A DNA stretch of 43,839 nucleotides from UMGS75 sp963648435 (GTDB lineage Bacteria; Bacillota_I; Bacilli_A; ML615J-28; CAG-313), in the NCBI GenBank assembly GCA_963648435.1, contig CAVJDT010000010.1, positions 1 through 43,839 of the forward strand, given 5' to 3'. The position numbers were made by a program, and so were the translations under genes. Below the pieces are notes generated by a model. It did no database searches, was not told the origin of the DNA, and saw only the letters and a program-made list of their open reading frames with translations. Positions 15,531 through 24,109 of this stretch are shown piece by piece (position 1 is the first letter of the stretch; each line of letters opens with the position of its first letter).

Positions 15531-17282
15531 TTATTTTTCTTGAATTTTAATTCCTAATTCTTTTAGTTGTTTTTCATCAACTGGAGTTGGAGCATCACTC
15601 ATTGGACACTTAGCACTTGCGGCTTTAGGGAAAGCAATAACCTCACGCAAATTAGAATTCTTTGTTAATAACATAACAAGACGGTCAAGGCCTATTGCAA
15701 GTCCACCATGAGGAGGAGTACCATATTTTAAACCATTTACAAAGAATGAAAATTGACGTTTAACTTCTTCATCAGATAATCCAATTGCTTTAAACATTTT
15801 CTTTTGAATTTCTTGGTCATGAATTCTGATACTACCACCACCAAGTTCATATCCATTTAAAACAATATCATATGCTTTAGCCTTACAACTAGCAGGATCA
15901 CTTATTAAACGTTCTTCATCACCATCTTTAGGAGATGTAAAAGGATGGTGAGCCGCAACATAACGATGTTCTTCTTCACTATATTCAAATAAAGGCCAAT
16001 CAACAACCCATAAGAAATTAAATAAAGCCTCATCAATCATCTTCATTTCTCTTGCAACAAGAGTTCTTAAACCACCTAAAGCAAAATTACAGTTTTCAAG
16101 TTCATCCGCAACCATTAAAACTAAATCATCATTTTCAAGATGATAAACTTGAACAAGTTCCTTAACATTTTCAGGCGTTAAGAATTTAGCAAGTGAACCA
16201 CTGATAGTACCATTTTCATATTTTAACCAAATTAAACCTTTAGCATGATATTTTTTAGCAAATTCAGTTAATCTTTCAAGTTCTTTACGAGAATAGTGCA
16301 TTGCCGCGTCTTTAACGATAATTCCTTTAACAACACCACCTGCTTCAAAATTATTTGAAAAAATTGAAGAGTTAACTTTTTTAGCCCAATCATTAAAGTC
16401 CGTTAAAAACATTTCAAATCTTGTATCTGGTTTATCACTACCATATTTATTCATACAAACATCATAAGGTAAACGGATAAATGGAGTCTTAATATCCATA
16501 TCTAAAGTATCTTTCCATACTTTCTTTAATAATCCTTCAATTAATGTATAAATATCTTCCTCATCAATAAAGCTCATTTCCACATCTACTTGGGTAAACT
16601 CAAGTTGACGGTCTGCTCTTAAGTCTTCATCTCTAAAGCATTTAACAATTTGAAAATATCTTTCAAAACCTGATACCATCAATAATTGTTTATACATTTG
16701 AGGTGATTGTGGAAGAGCATAGAAAGAACCTTGATGAACGCGAGAAGGGACTAAAAAGTCACGAGCTCCTTCAGGAGTAGACTTTCCAAGTACTGGAGTT
16801 TCAACTTCAATAAAGTCAAGGTTATCAAAGTAATTTCTAATAGCCATTGTTACTTTATGACGTAAAATAAAGTTTTTTTGCATACAAGGTCTTCTTAAAT
16901 CAAGATAACGATACTTCATTCTTAAATCTTCTAAAGCATCAGTATCATCTTGAATTAGAAAAGGAGGTTGTTCAGCTGTACTTAAAACTTTAAAATCCGT
17001 TACATCAATTTCAATTTCTCCCGTAGCAAGGTTTGAATTCTTACTTTCACGTTCAACAACTTTACCAGTTACTTGAAGTACATATTCATTACGAACAGAA
17101 CTTGCTATCTCATAATAAGGAGATTCAGGACGAACCACTAATTGAGTAATACCATATCGGTCTCTTAAATCAATAAAAACAAGACCACCTAAATTTCTTT
17201 TTTTACTTACCCAACCAACTAAAGTTTTTGTCTCATTCACATTTGCTAATCGTAATTCATTGTTATTTGCAGTTCTTAACAT
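15531..17282 (-). CDS. aspS: aspartyl-tRNA synthetase
   Basis: Charges tRNA-Asp. This is a class II bacterial-type enzyme of 583 residues with an N-terminal OB-fold anticodon-binding domain (about 1-110), the catalytic core with motif 2 FRDEDLRADRQLEFTQ, an inserted GAD domain (about 290-400) and motif 3 GLAIGLDRLVML. It follows hisS by 10 bases and shares its T-box leader, whose discriminating bases fit tRNA-Asp better than tRNA-His. Whether it also charges tRNA-Asn cannot be decided here. Confidence 0.97.
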   Translation of the reverse strand: MLRTANNNELRLANVNETKTLVGWVSKKRNLGGLVFIDLRDRYGITQLVVRPESPYYEIASSVRNEYVLQVTGKVVERESKNSNLATGEIEIDVTDFKVLSTAEQPPFLIQDDTDALEDLRMKYRYLDLRRPCMQKNFILRHKVTMAIRNYFDNLDFIEVETPVLGKSTPEGARDFLVPSRVHQGSFYALPQSPQMYKQLLMVSGFERYFQIVKCFRDEDLRADRQLEFTQVDVEMSFIDEEDIYTLIEGLLKKVWKDTLDMDIKTPFIRLPYDVCMNKYGSDKPDTRFEMFLTDFNDWAKKVNSSIFSNNFEAGGVVKGIIVKDAAMHYSRKELERLTEFAKKYHAKGLIWLKYENGTISGSLAKFLTPENVKELVQVYHLENDDLVLMVADELENCNFALGGLRTLVAREMKMIDEALFNFLWVVDWPLFEYSEEEHRYVAAHHPFTSPKDGDEERLISDPASCKAKAYDIVLNGYELGGGSIRIHDQEIQKKMFKAIGLSDEEVKRQFSFFVNGLKYGTPPHGGLAIGLDRLVMLLTKNSNLREVIAFPKAASAKCPMSDAPTPVDEKQLKELGIKIQEK

Positions 17283-17292
17283 ATTAATACCT

Positions 17293-18549
17293 CTATTTTA
17301 AATTTAAAATTTCTTCTTTAGACATTATTTTTTCTTCTTGAGTCTGAGTGTTTTTAACTTTATAATTATTTGATTTAATTTCATCTTCACCCATAATCAC
17401 TAAATATTTAGCATGACAGCGATCAGATAATTTAAATTGTGGTTTTAAATTATGGTTAACATAGTCTATTTCCACATAATTATTAAGTTCGCGGAGTTCA
17501 TTAGCAAGCTTAATCCCTGGTATTTTGGCATTTTCGCCAATCGTAATAACTTGAAACATTGCATTATCACGAATATTTGAAAATTTACCAAGTTCATCAA
17601 GGGCAATAATCAATCTTTCAATACCACATGCAAAACCAATTGCCTCAGTATCTGGTCCCCCTAACTCACGAGCAAGACCATTATATCTTCCCCCCGCAAG
17701 AACCGTGATTCCATTAATTGATGATGTAGGATCATCATATACAAATTCAAATACCACATTTGTATAATAATCAAGGCCACGAACAAGACGATCACTAATT
17801 TCATACTTAATATTTAATTGATTTAAGATTTCACAAATATCATCAAAATATTTTTTATCTTCACTTGTTAAATAATCAAAAATACTTGGAGCACCCTTCA
17901 TAACAGGATTATCATGGTCAACCTTACAATCAAGCATTCTTAAAGGATTTTTTTCATAACGAACTTGACAATCACTACATAATTCATCTAAATGTTCTTT
18001 AAAATAATCTTTTAAAGCTTTTTCATAATTTTTTCTACTTTCTCCACTACCAATATTATTGATTAACACTTTTAATTTCGTAAATCCAATTTCTTTTAAA
18101 TATGTTGAAGCAAAATTAATGATTTCCGCATCTAAATAACTACTACCAGGACCTAAAGCTTCAATTCCAAATTGTGTAAACTGACGATACCTACCAGCTT
18201 GGGGGCGTTCATATCGAAACATTGGACCAAAATAATAATATTTCTTTAATCCAGGGGTTGCATATAACTTATTTTCCACATAAGCTCTAGTAACACTTGC
18301 GGTACCTTCAGGTCTTAAAGTAATGGAACGCTCCCCTTTATCTAAAAAAGTATACATTTCTTTATTAACAATATCACTACCTTCACCAACACCCCTAGTA
18401 AATAATTCTGTAGCTTCAAATATTGGAGTAATCATTTTATTAAAACCAAAACGATGACACACCATATCAGCCTTATTCTCTAAATATTGGTACTTTAAAG
18501 CACTATCATCAAAAAAATCTAAGGTTCCTTTCATCTTTGTTACATGCAT
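17293..18549 (-). CDS. hisS: histidyl-tRNA synthetase
   Basis: Charges tRNA-His. A class II enzyme of 418 residues with the N-terminal MKGTLDFF entry, motif 2 FRYERPQAGRYRQFTQ, the histidine-binding block GLDYYTNVVFEF and motif 3 ACGIERLI, followed by a C-terminal anticodon-binding domain. AAAGGATG precedes the ATG. It heads a unit that continues through aspS to trkH, and its 5' leader carries a T-box. Confidence 0.97.
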   Translation of the reverse strand: MHVTKMKGTLDFFDDSALKYQYLENKADMVCHRFGFNKMITPIFEATELFTRGVGEGSDIVNKEMYTFLDKGERSITLRPEGTASVTRAYVENKLYATPGLKKYYYFGPMFRYERPQAGRYRQFTQFGIEALGPGSSYLDAEIINFASTYLKEIGFTKLKVLINNIGSGESRKNYEKALKDYFKEHLDELCSDCQVRYEKNPLRMLDCKVDHDNPVMKGAPSIFDYLTSEDKKYFDDICEILNQLNIKYEISDRLVRGLDYYTNVVFEFVYDDPTSSINGITVLAGGRYNGLARELGGPDTEAIGFACGIERLIIALDELGKFSNIRDNAMFQVITIGENAKIPGIKLANELRELNNYVEIDYVNHNLKPQFKLSDRCHAKYLVIMGEDEIKSNNYKVKNTQTQEEKIMSKEEILNLK

Positions 18550-18577
18550 AATATCATCCTTTCTAAATTCGTATAAT

Positions 18578-18728
18578 AAAAAAATCGGAAAAAACGTCTA
18601 AGGACGCAAAAAACTTTTTGCGCGGTACCACCTTAGTTTGGATTTTCCACTCTCAATTTTGTCTTAACGCGAACTCACGGTTTTTCTCGTGAATTGTCAG
18701 ATCACTCCAAGCGAAAAACGCAAAATAT
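18578..18728 (-). promoter_or_regulatory. T-box riboswitch leader of hisS-aspS
   Basis: On the minus strand the conserved T-box AAGGTGGTACCGCG lies at 18621-18634. CTAAGG before the TGG bulge can pair with CCTTAG (18598-18603) to form the antiterminator, and T runs follow at 18589-18594 and 18578-18584. A short Stem I of about 70 bases (18656-18726) closes with ATTTTG and CAAAAT and has an upper 8-bp helix. GAC (Asp) at 18661-18663 is the likeliest specifier. The bulge UGGU would pair with a G or A discriminator base, as in tRNA-Asp (G73), not with C73 of tRNA-His. The exact terminator stem is unclear. Confidence 0.9.
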
Positions 18729-18734
18729 ATAATA

Positions 18735-18763
18735 ATTATAACAAAAGTTAAGAAAAAAAGCAA
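18735..18763 (-). promoter_or_regulatory. sigma-A promoter of the hisS operon
   Basis: On the minus strand TTGCTT and TATAAT are separated by 17 bases, placing the transcript start just before the T-box Stem I. Confidence 0.7.
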
Positions 18764-18786
18764 CCAATAAGACAAATCATTTATGG

Positions 18787-18817
18787 GAAAAATAAAAGGC
18801 TAGCAATCACTAACCTT
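18787..18817 (-). terminator. terminator of the pot operon
   Basis: On the minus strand AAGGTTAG pairs with CTAGCCTT around a 6-base loop, followed by TTTTATTTTT. It starts just after the potD stop and separates this operon from the hisS promoter. Confidence 0.75.
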
Positions 18818-18823
18818 TTTTTT

Positions 18824-20299
18824 CTAATTTTGTTTTTGGAATTTAGCTTTTTGATAATTTTTAATTCGTTTTTTCTTATTAAAACGTTTAATAAGGAAAA
18901 TTACATAACTAGTTACTATCACAAAAGCAAGGATACATAAGAGAATAATTGCCACCGGATCAAGGGAATTACTCTTAAAATTCATCCACATTCTTAAAAC
19001 TTTTTTATTTTGGTCACCAAAATCACGCATAACCCCACATCTTGCAAGGATTTCTTCAGTTGGGTATTGAGTTGAAAATTGACGTCCAATTTCATCAGTT
19101 TTAATGATAACTTTACCATCTGTAAGTTTAGATGAATCAATACTATCACCAAAAAAGAAAGTTAAATCAACTAGTGTAGCATCATCTTCTTCACTACCAT
19201 ACCAATCATTGATTAAATCAAAGATATCATCACCAACTACAGCACTTGTATATCCTGTTACATCCATATTTAACGCCGCAATATCCGGTCTTGAAACAAA
19301 ATTAATAAAGTCTTGAGCAAGTTCTTTATTGGCACCTTTAGGCATACACCAACCATCAAACCAAACATTACTACCTTCATCAGGAACTGAATATGCAAGA
19401 ATAACCCCTTTTTCTTCAGCTAAATCCATCGAGTATACCGCATCACCACTCCAAGCTAGACTCATTGCGATTTTACCGGTAATAATATCACTTTTACCAC
19501 TATCTACTTCAAGACCAAAAATGTTATTTTTCAACTTTTTCAAGTTTTGGCGAACTGCTTCAATTGTATCATCATCCGTTAAATTAGCAACTTCATTGAT
19601 TTTGGCATTATATTCAGTTTCGGTAATAATCCCGTTTAGATAATCATCACGATATTTAAGTAATTCAGCTTGATGAGTATACATCACTCCCATAAAATAA
19701 GTATCACGTACACTATCTTTCGTGGTTGCAATTCCTTTATACTTTTCATTCCACATAGCACTCCAATATTTAACATCTTCTTCATTGACAATTTCCGTAT
19801 TATAAATAATTCCAAGTGTACCCCACATATAACATGCGGCATACTCAGTCCAATCATTTTTCGCAAATAAATCAATTAAATATGGGGAAGCATTAGATAA
19901 GTAATTATTCTCACCACTTAAGGCCCCTTCATCAAATTTTTCAAGCATATCATCTTTAATCATCTTTTGAATGGTATAATCTGATGGACAAATAAGATCA
20001 AACTTTTTACCTGTTTTAATTTGGTTGAGCATATACTCAGGGGTTTCAAAAGTATCATAAACAACTGTTACTTTACGACCAGGATGACGCATCTCAAAAT
20101 CTTCTTTCCATCTTTCCATAACTGATGGACCAACTTTTTCACCAGTATCACTGTCTAAGCCTTCATCAATGTAATCCTGACAATTGTAAATACGTAAAAC
20201 ATTTTTATTGAAAGTTTCCGTTTTTTTACAACTTGTAAACCCAAGTGTCAAAACAAATGATAAACAAACTACTAAAAATATCTTAACGTTTCTTGTCAT
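18824..20299 (-). CDS. potD: spermidine/putrescine-binding lipoprotein with C-terminal membrane helix
   Basis: The extracellular polyamine-binding subunit of a PotABCD ABC importer, 491 residues. The N-terminus is a lipoprotein signal with lipobox GFTSC (C24). The body is a type 2 periplasmic-binding fold with family blocks such as LICPSDYTIQKMIKDDML and WFDGWCMPKGANK. Unusually, the C-terminus adds a hydrophobic helix of about 23 residues (LDPVAIILLCILAFVIVTSY) and a basic tail, so the protein may be anchored at both ends. Some Firmicutes fuse PotC and PotD; here they overlap by 17 bases but remain separate. TAG stop, terminator directly after. Confidence 0.92.
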   Translation of the reverse strand: MTRNVKIFLVVCLSFVLTLGFTSCKKTETFNKNVLRIYNCQDYIDEGLDSDTGEKVGPSVMERWKEDFEMRHPGRKVTVVYDTFETPEYMLNQIKTGKKFDLICPSDYTIQKMIKDDMLEKFDEGALSGENNYLSNASPYLIDLFAKNDWTEYAACYMWGTLGIIYNTEIVNEEDVKYWSAMWNEKYKGIATTKDSVRDTYFMGVMYTHQAELLKYRDDYLNGIITETEYNAKINEVANLTDDDTIEAVRQNLKKLKNNIFGLEVDSGKSDIITGKIAMSLAWSGDAVYSMDLAEEKGVILAYSVPDEGSNVWFDGWCMPKGANKELAQDFINFVSRPDIAALNMDVTGYTSAVVGDDIFDLINDWYGSEEDDATLVDLTFFFGDSIDSSKLTDGKVIIKTDEIGRQFSTQYPTEEILARCGVMRDFGDQNKKVLRMWMNFKSNSLDPVAIILLCILAFVIVTSYVIFLIKRFNKKKRIKNYQKAKFQKQN

Positions 20300-21137
20300 T
20301 TGCCATTCCTCCTCGACATTTTATCACTTTATTGTTGTAAAAATTAATTGAAATTAAGACAAGCAATGTTACAATAAAAATAATTGTCGTTAATGCTCTA
20401 AGTTCAGGTGGTAAATTACCCTTTTTTGCGGTTGAGCCATAAATATAAGTACTTAAAGTTGTAAATGATGAATTTTTAGTAAAGGCGGTAATTATATAAT
20501 CATCTAGTGATAACGTAATTGAAAGAATAAATCCTGAAACAATACCAGGCATAATTTCGGGTATTATAACCTTACGCAAAGCAACTGATGGTTTTGCCCC
20601 TAAATCTAAAGCTGCTTCATAGACATTAGGATCTAATTGTTTTAATTTAGGAATAACACTTAATACCACAAAGGGAATCGTTAGGACAACATGCCCTACA
20701 AGTAACGTAAAGTAATTAAACCCAATTCCTAAGGCCACAACTAAAATACTTAAAGATAACGCAGTTACAATTTCAGGATTTAAAATAGGAATTTGACCAA
20801 CTAATTCAAAAGCTTTTCTAACTCTTTTTTTACTATAGAAAATTCCAATAGCCCCTAATGTACCAATAACTGTTGAAACAACGGCGGCAGAAATGGCAAC
20901 CATAAAAGTATGACGTAATGCAATCATTATTTCTTCATTTCGAAATAACTTTTCATAAAGCTTTAGACTAAAGCCTTTCCAAGCATCAAAATCAATTAAC
21001 TGAGAATCCGTAAAACTAAAAACAATAAGCAGTAGGATGGGAGCATACATGATAAAAAGCATTAAATACACATATGTTTTTTTCACAACACTTCTGGCTT
21101 TTTGACATTTATTATTTCCATTAACTTTTTCTACCAT
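20283..21137 (-). CDS. potC: spermidine/putrescine ABC transporter permease PotC
   Basis: One of two membrane permeases of the polyamine importer, 284 residues with about six membrane helices. The coupling loop that docks on PotA is visible as EAALDLGAKPSVALRKVIIPEIMPG, whose EAA motif is complete. It overlaps potB by 7 bases upstream and potD by 17 bases downstream, so the genes are translationally coupled. Confidence 0.93.
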   Translation of the reverse strand: MVEKVNGNNKCQKARSVVKKTYVYLMLFIMYAPILLLIVFSFTDSQLIDFDAWKGFSLKLYEKLFRNEEIMIALRHTFMVAISAAVVSTVIGTLGAIGIFYSKKRVRKAFELVGQIPILNPEIVTALSLSILVVALGIGFNYFTLLVGHVVLTIPFVVLSVIPKLKQLDPNVYEAALDLGAKPSVALRKVIIPEIMPGIVSGFILSITLSLDDYIITAFTKNSSFTTLSTYIYGSTAKKGNLPPELRALTTIIFIVTLLVLISINFYNNKVIKCRGGMANDKKR

Positions 21138-21934
21138 AAGTTACCTCTTGATAATTCCTCTTTTTGGCTATTACGAGTAATAAACATTCCAATAAAGATA
21201 AAAATCATCATAATTAGGGCCACAAGACTGCCCATATTCCACATTATTTGATCAAAATATGTTTGAATAATATTTCCTATCAATGATATCTTTCTTTCAC
21301 CTAAAACATCACTGATAACATAAGATGACATCGTTGGCATAAAAACCATGGAAACAGCCGAAATAATGCCCGGCATCGTCATCGGAATAATCGTTTTTAC
21401 AAAAGTTTGAACTTGATTAGCACCAAGATCCATTGATGCTTCAATTTGACTACGGTCCATTTTAATCATTGTTGTATATAATGGTAAAATCACAAATGGT
21501 AAATAGTTATATACCATCCCAATCATGGTTGCAATATATGGATGTTCACCACCACTAATTCCCATCCAAGTTAATAAATCACGAGTTGCGGCGGTACGAA
21601 GCACAAAGTTAATCCACATAGGCATAACAAATAAAAGAATTAAAATAAAACTCATTTTGTTTTCCTTTTTAGCAATAATATAAGCAATAGGATAACCAAT
21701 TATTAAACAAATGATCGTATTACCAACGCCAATTAAGGCACTGATTAATAATGTATTAATGTTAGTCGAATCACTAAAAAAATCAATAACATTATCAAAA
21801 GTAAAGTGACCATCAATATCCGTAAACGCAAAATAAACAACTAAAATAAGAGGCACTACCACAAATAGCATTAAAAACAAACCATAAGGGATAGCAAGCA
21901 TCTTACGAGAAAAGCAAAACTTATTCTTTAACAT
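21131..21934 (-). CDS. potB: spermidine/putrescine ABC transporter permease PotB
   Basis: Partner permease to PotC, 267 residues with about six membrane helices and the EAA-type coupling loop EASMDLGANQVQTFVKTIIPMTMPG. The N-terminus is short and basic before the first helix, as usual. It overlaps the end of potA by 14 bases. Confidence 0.93.
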   Translation of the reverse strand: MLKNKFCFSRKMLAIPYGLFLMLFVVVPLILVVYFAFTDIDGHFTFDNVIDFFSDSTNINTLLISALIGVGNTIICLIIGYPIAYIIAKKENKMSFILILLFVMPMWINFVLRTAATRDLLTWMGISGGEHPYIATMIGMVYNYLPFVILPLYTTMIKMDRSQIEASMDLGANQVQTFVKTIIPMTMPGIISAVSMVFMPTMSSYVISDVLGERKISLIGNIIQTYFDQIMWNMGSLVALIMMIFIFIGMFITRNSQKEELSRGNLW

Positions 21935-23435
21935 AGGCCTTGACTTCTCCTTTTAACGTTAATTTAATTTTTTCAGGTGCTACTTTTATACTAACACGGT
22001 CATTTTCATTCCATAAATATTCCGTATTAACCACAAAATCTTCATCATCTTCAGTTCGAATAATAACTTGATAGTGGTCACCTTTATATATTAAGGAAAC
22101 AATTTCCCCACATATTGTACCATCATCTTCATTATCGATGATTTCAATATCATTTAGGCCAATTTCAGCTTTTACCGTAGCATCGGTAAAATCATATTTA
22201 AAGCCATTTTTATCAACAACATAGCCTTCTTCATCAACAACAGACCCTAAAATTAACTGAGTAACATCACAATCAAAGGGAGTTTCATCAATCACCACTT
22301 TATTATTCTTATCTAAATATGCTTCATAAATATTACTTACAAATTCCTTATTCATAATTTGAATATTACTAGGTTCAACCTTAATACTTGCCATACAGTT
22401 GATAGGTAAATTTCTTGTGTCTTGAATTACAACCTCATAACGGCCCACCATCATTGTATATTCATAATGTACACCTTTAAATACTTTAGATTGTAAATAA
22501 CCATCAACTGTGCCTGCTCCGACTTCACCAAGTATAAAGTCTTCGGGACGAATCACTACATCAACTTTTTCATTTATAGGAAAATCATCAACACAATCAA
22601 AAGCTTTATTCAAGAATCTTACTTTACATTTGCCAATAATTGTACCCTCATAAATATTACTTTCTCCAATAAAGTCGGCAACAAAGGCATTTTTAGGTTC
22701 ATTGTAAATATCTTCAGGAGTTCCTATTTGTTGAATCATTCCATCTTTCATAACTACAATTGTATCAGACATCGTTAATGCTTCTTCTTGGTCATGGGTA
22801 ACATAAATAAAAGTAATACCTAACTTTTTATGCATTTCCTTTAATTCAATTTGCATTTCTTTACGCATCTTTAAATCAAGTGCTCCCAGTGGTTCATCAA
22901 GTAATAAAATCTCTGGTTCATTAACAATAGCTCGAGCAATCGCAATTCGTTGTTGTTGCCCACCTGATAAAGTCGCAATATCCCGCCATTCAAATTCTTC
23001 TAAATCAACTATTTTTAAAGCTTTTCTAACTTTCTCATCAATTTCTGCTTTAGTTAGCTTTTTCATTACGATTTTTTCTTTACCATTTTTTCCGATTACT
23101 TTAGTTGGAATTCGTTTAATTTTAAGGCCAAAAGCAACATTATCATAAACATCTAAATGAGGAAATAATGCATAACGTTGAAAAACTGTATTTACAGGAC
23201 GTTTATAAGGAGGTAAATTCGTAATATCTTCGCCATTTAAGAGAATTTTACCAGAAGTTGGCATTTCAAATCCCGCAATCATACGAAGAGTTGTTGTTTT
23301 ACCACATCCCGATGGCCCTAAAAAAGTAATAAATTCACCTTTTTTAACATATAAGTTAAAATTTTCCACCGCATAAGTATCATCAAACATTTTGTTTACA
23401 TCAATTAATTCAATAATTATATTTTCTTTTTTCAT
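21921..23435 (-). CDS. potA: spermidine/putrescine ABC transporter ATPase PotA, with duplicated TOBE domain
   Basis: The ATPase that powers the importer. At 504 residues it is well above the usual 350-380. The nucleotide-binding domain has Walker A GPSGCGKT (40-47), Q-loop VFQRYALFPH, a lysine-rich insert of about 20 residues (107-127), signature LSGGQ (156-160) and Walker B LLLDEP (177-182). The C-terminal regulatory region carries two TOBE-like units, about 308-355 and 439-497, that align with each other (for example VFKGVHYEY with IYKGDHYQV, SIKVEPSNIQIM with SIKVAPEKIKLT). The start at MKKENI has GAGG upstream; the frame begins six codons earlier without a good site. Confidence 0.92.
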   Translation of the reverse strand: MKKENIIIELIDVNKMFDDTYAVENFNLYVKKGEFITFLGPSGCGKTTTLRMIAGFEMPTSGKILLNGEDITNLPPYKRPVNTVFQRYALFPHLDVYDNVAFGLKIKRIPTKVIGKNGKEKIVMKKLTKAEIDEKVRKALKIVDLEEFEWRDIATLSGGQQQRIAIARAIVNEPEILLLDEPLGALDLKMRKEMQIELKEMHKKLGITFIYVTHDQEEALTMSDTIVVMKDGMIQQIGTPEDIYNEPKNAFVADFIGESNIYEGTIIGKCKVRFLNKAFDCVDDFPINEKVDVVIRPEDFILGEVGAGTVDGYLQSKVFKGVHYEYTMMVGRYEVVIQDTRNLPINCMASIKVEPSNIQIMNKEFVSNIYEAYLDKNNKVVIDETPFDCDVTQLILGSVVDEEGYVVDKNGFKYDFTDATVKAEIGLNDIEIIDNEDDGTICGEIVSLIYKGDHYQVIIRTEDDEDFVVNTEYLWNENDRVSIKVAPEKIKLTLKGEVKAYVKE

Positions 23436-23452
23436 CTTATACCTCAATATCA

Positions 23453-23983
23453 TTAAAAATTAGGAGGGCTACTAACCCAAATAAGACTTGTGATGGAATC
23501 AGACAAGTTTTTAATATAATGGTTTTTATCAGTTGTAAAATAAAAACTTTCCCCTTTTTTTAAATGTTCTTGTTTATTGCCATAAACAACTAAAATTTCC
23601 CCTTCTAAGACATAACCAAATTCTTGGCCTTCATGAGGCATATCTACATCACTAGTAGCATGTGGTTCTAGTTTAAATAAAATAGGCTCCATTTCATTTT
23701 TTTGACAATTTGGAATCAACCAAGTAATTTGATATTCTTCAGCCTTTTTAACAAAATAATCATCTTCAGTAAATTTAATTTGTTCTTCTTCATCACTAAA
23801 GAAAGTTTTAAGATCAGTACCAACAACCGTTAAAATATCCGTTAAAGTACTAATCGAAGGACTTGTAAGGTCATTTTCAAGTTGAGAAATATAACCTTTT
23901 GTAAGTTCACAGCGATCTGCTAATTCTTCTTGAGTTAATCCACAATAAGTCCTCAATGATTTGAGTTTAGATCCAATACTCAT
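23453..23983 (-). CDS. Xre-cupin transcriptional regulator of the pot operon
   Basis: A 176-residue regulator of the PuuR/PotR type. Residues 3-60 form an Xre helix-turn-helix (LRTYCGLTQEELADRCELTK, then SQLENDLTSPS), and residues 105-172 a cupin-2 domain (HEGQEFGYVLEGEI, then KGESFYF) that may bind a small ligand such as a polyamine. It is the first gene of the pot operon, 17 bases before potA, so it probably controls its own operon. The start MSIGSK was chosen for the AGGTAGGTG just upstream; ten earlier codons are open but lack a site. Confidence 0.88.
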   Translation of the reverse strand: MSIGSKLKSLRTYCGLTQEELADRCELTKGYISQLENDLTSPSISTLTDILTVVGTDLKTFFSDEEEQIKFTEDDYFVKKAEEYQITWLIPNCQKNEMEPILFKLEPHATSDVDMPHEGQEFGYVLEGEILVVYGNKQEHLKKGESFYFTTDKNHYIKNLSDSITSLIWVSSPPNF

Positions 23984-24039
23984 AATTTCACCTACCTTTA
24001 TAATTGTAAACATTAAGTTTAGTAATTCTATACTCTATT

Positions 24040-24067
24040 ATTATATTTATTTTTTATATTTTGTCAA
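24040..24067 (-). promoter_or_regulatory. sigma-A promoter of the pot operon
   Basis: On the minus strand consensus TTGACA and TATAAT are separated by 16 bases, about 56 bases before the regulator start. Confidence 0.75.
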
Positions 24068-24086
24068 AATTAATACTTTAGATAAT

Positions 24087-24109
24087 GAAAAAATAGCCCT
24101 AAGGACTAT
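24087..24109 (-). terminator. terminator overlapping the dinB stop
   Basis: On the minus strand ATAGTCC pairs with GGGCTAT around a TTA loop and is followed by six T. The TAG stop of dinB is within the stem. Confidence 0.75.

Noticed and set aside
18824..21137. A split PotCD fusion caused by a frameshift.
   Set aside because: PotD has its own start and a complete lipoprotein signal, so the 17-base overlap is ordinary coupling.
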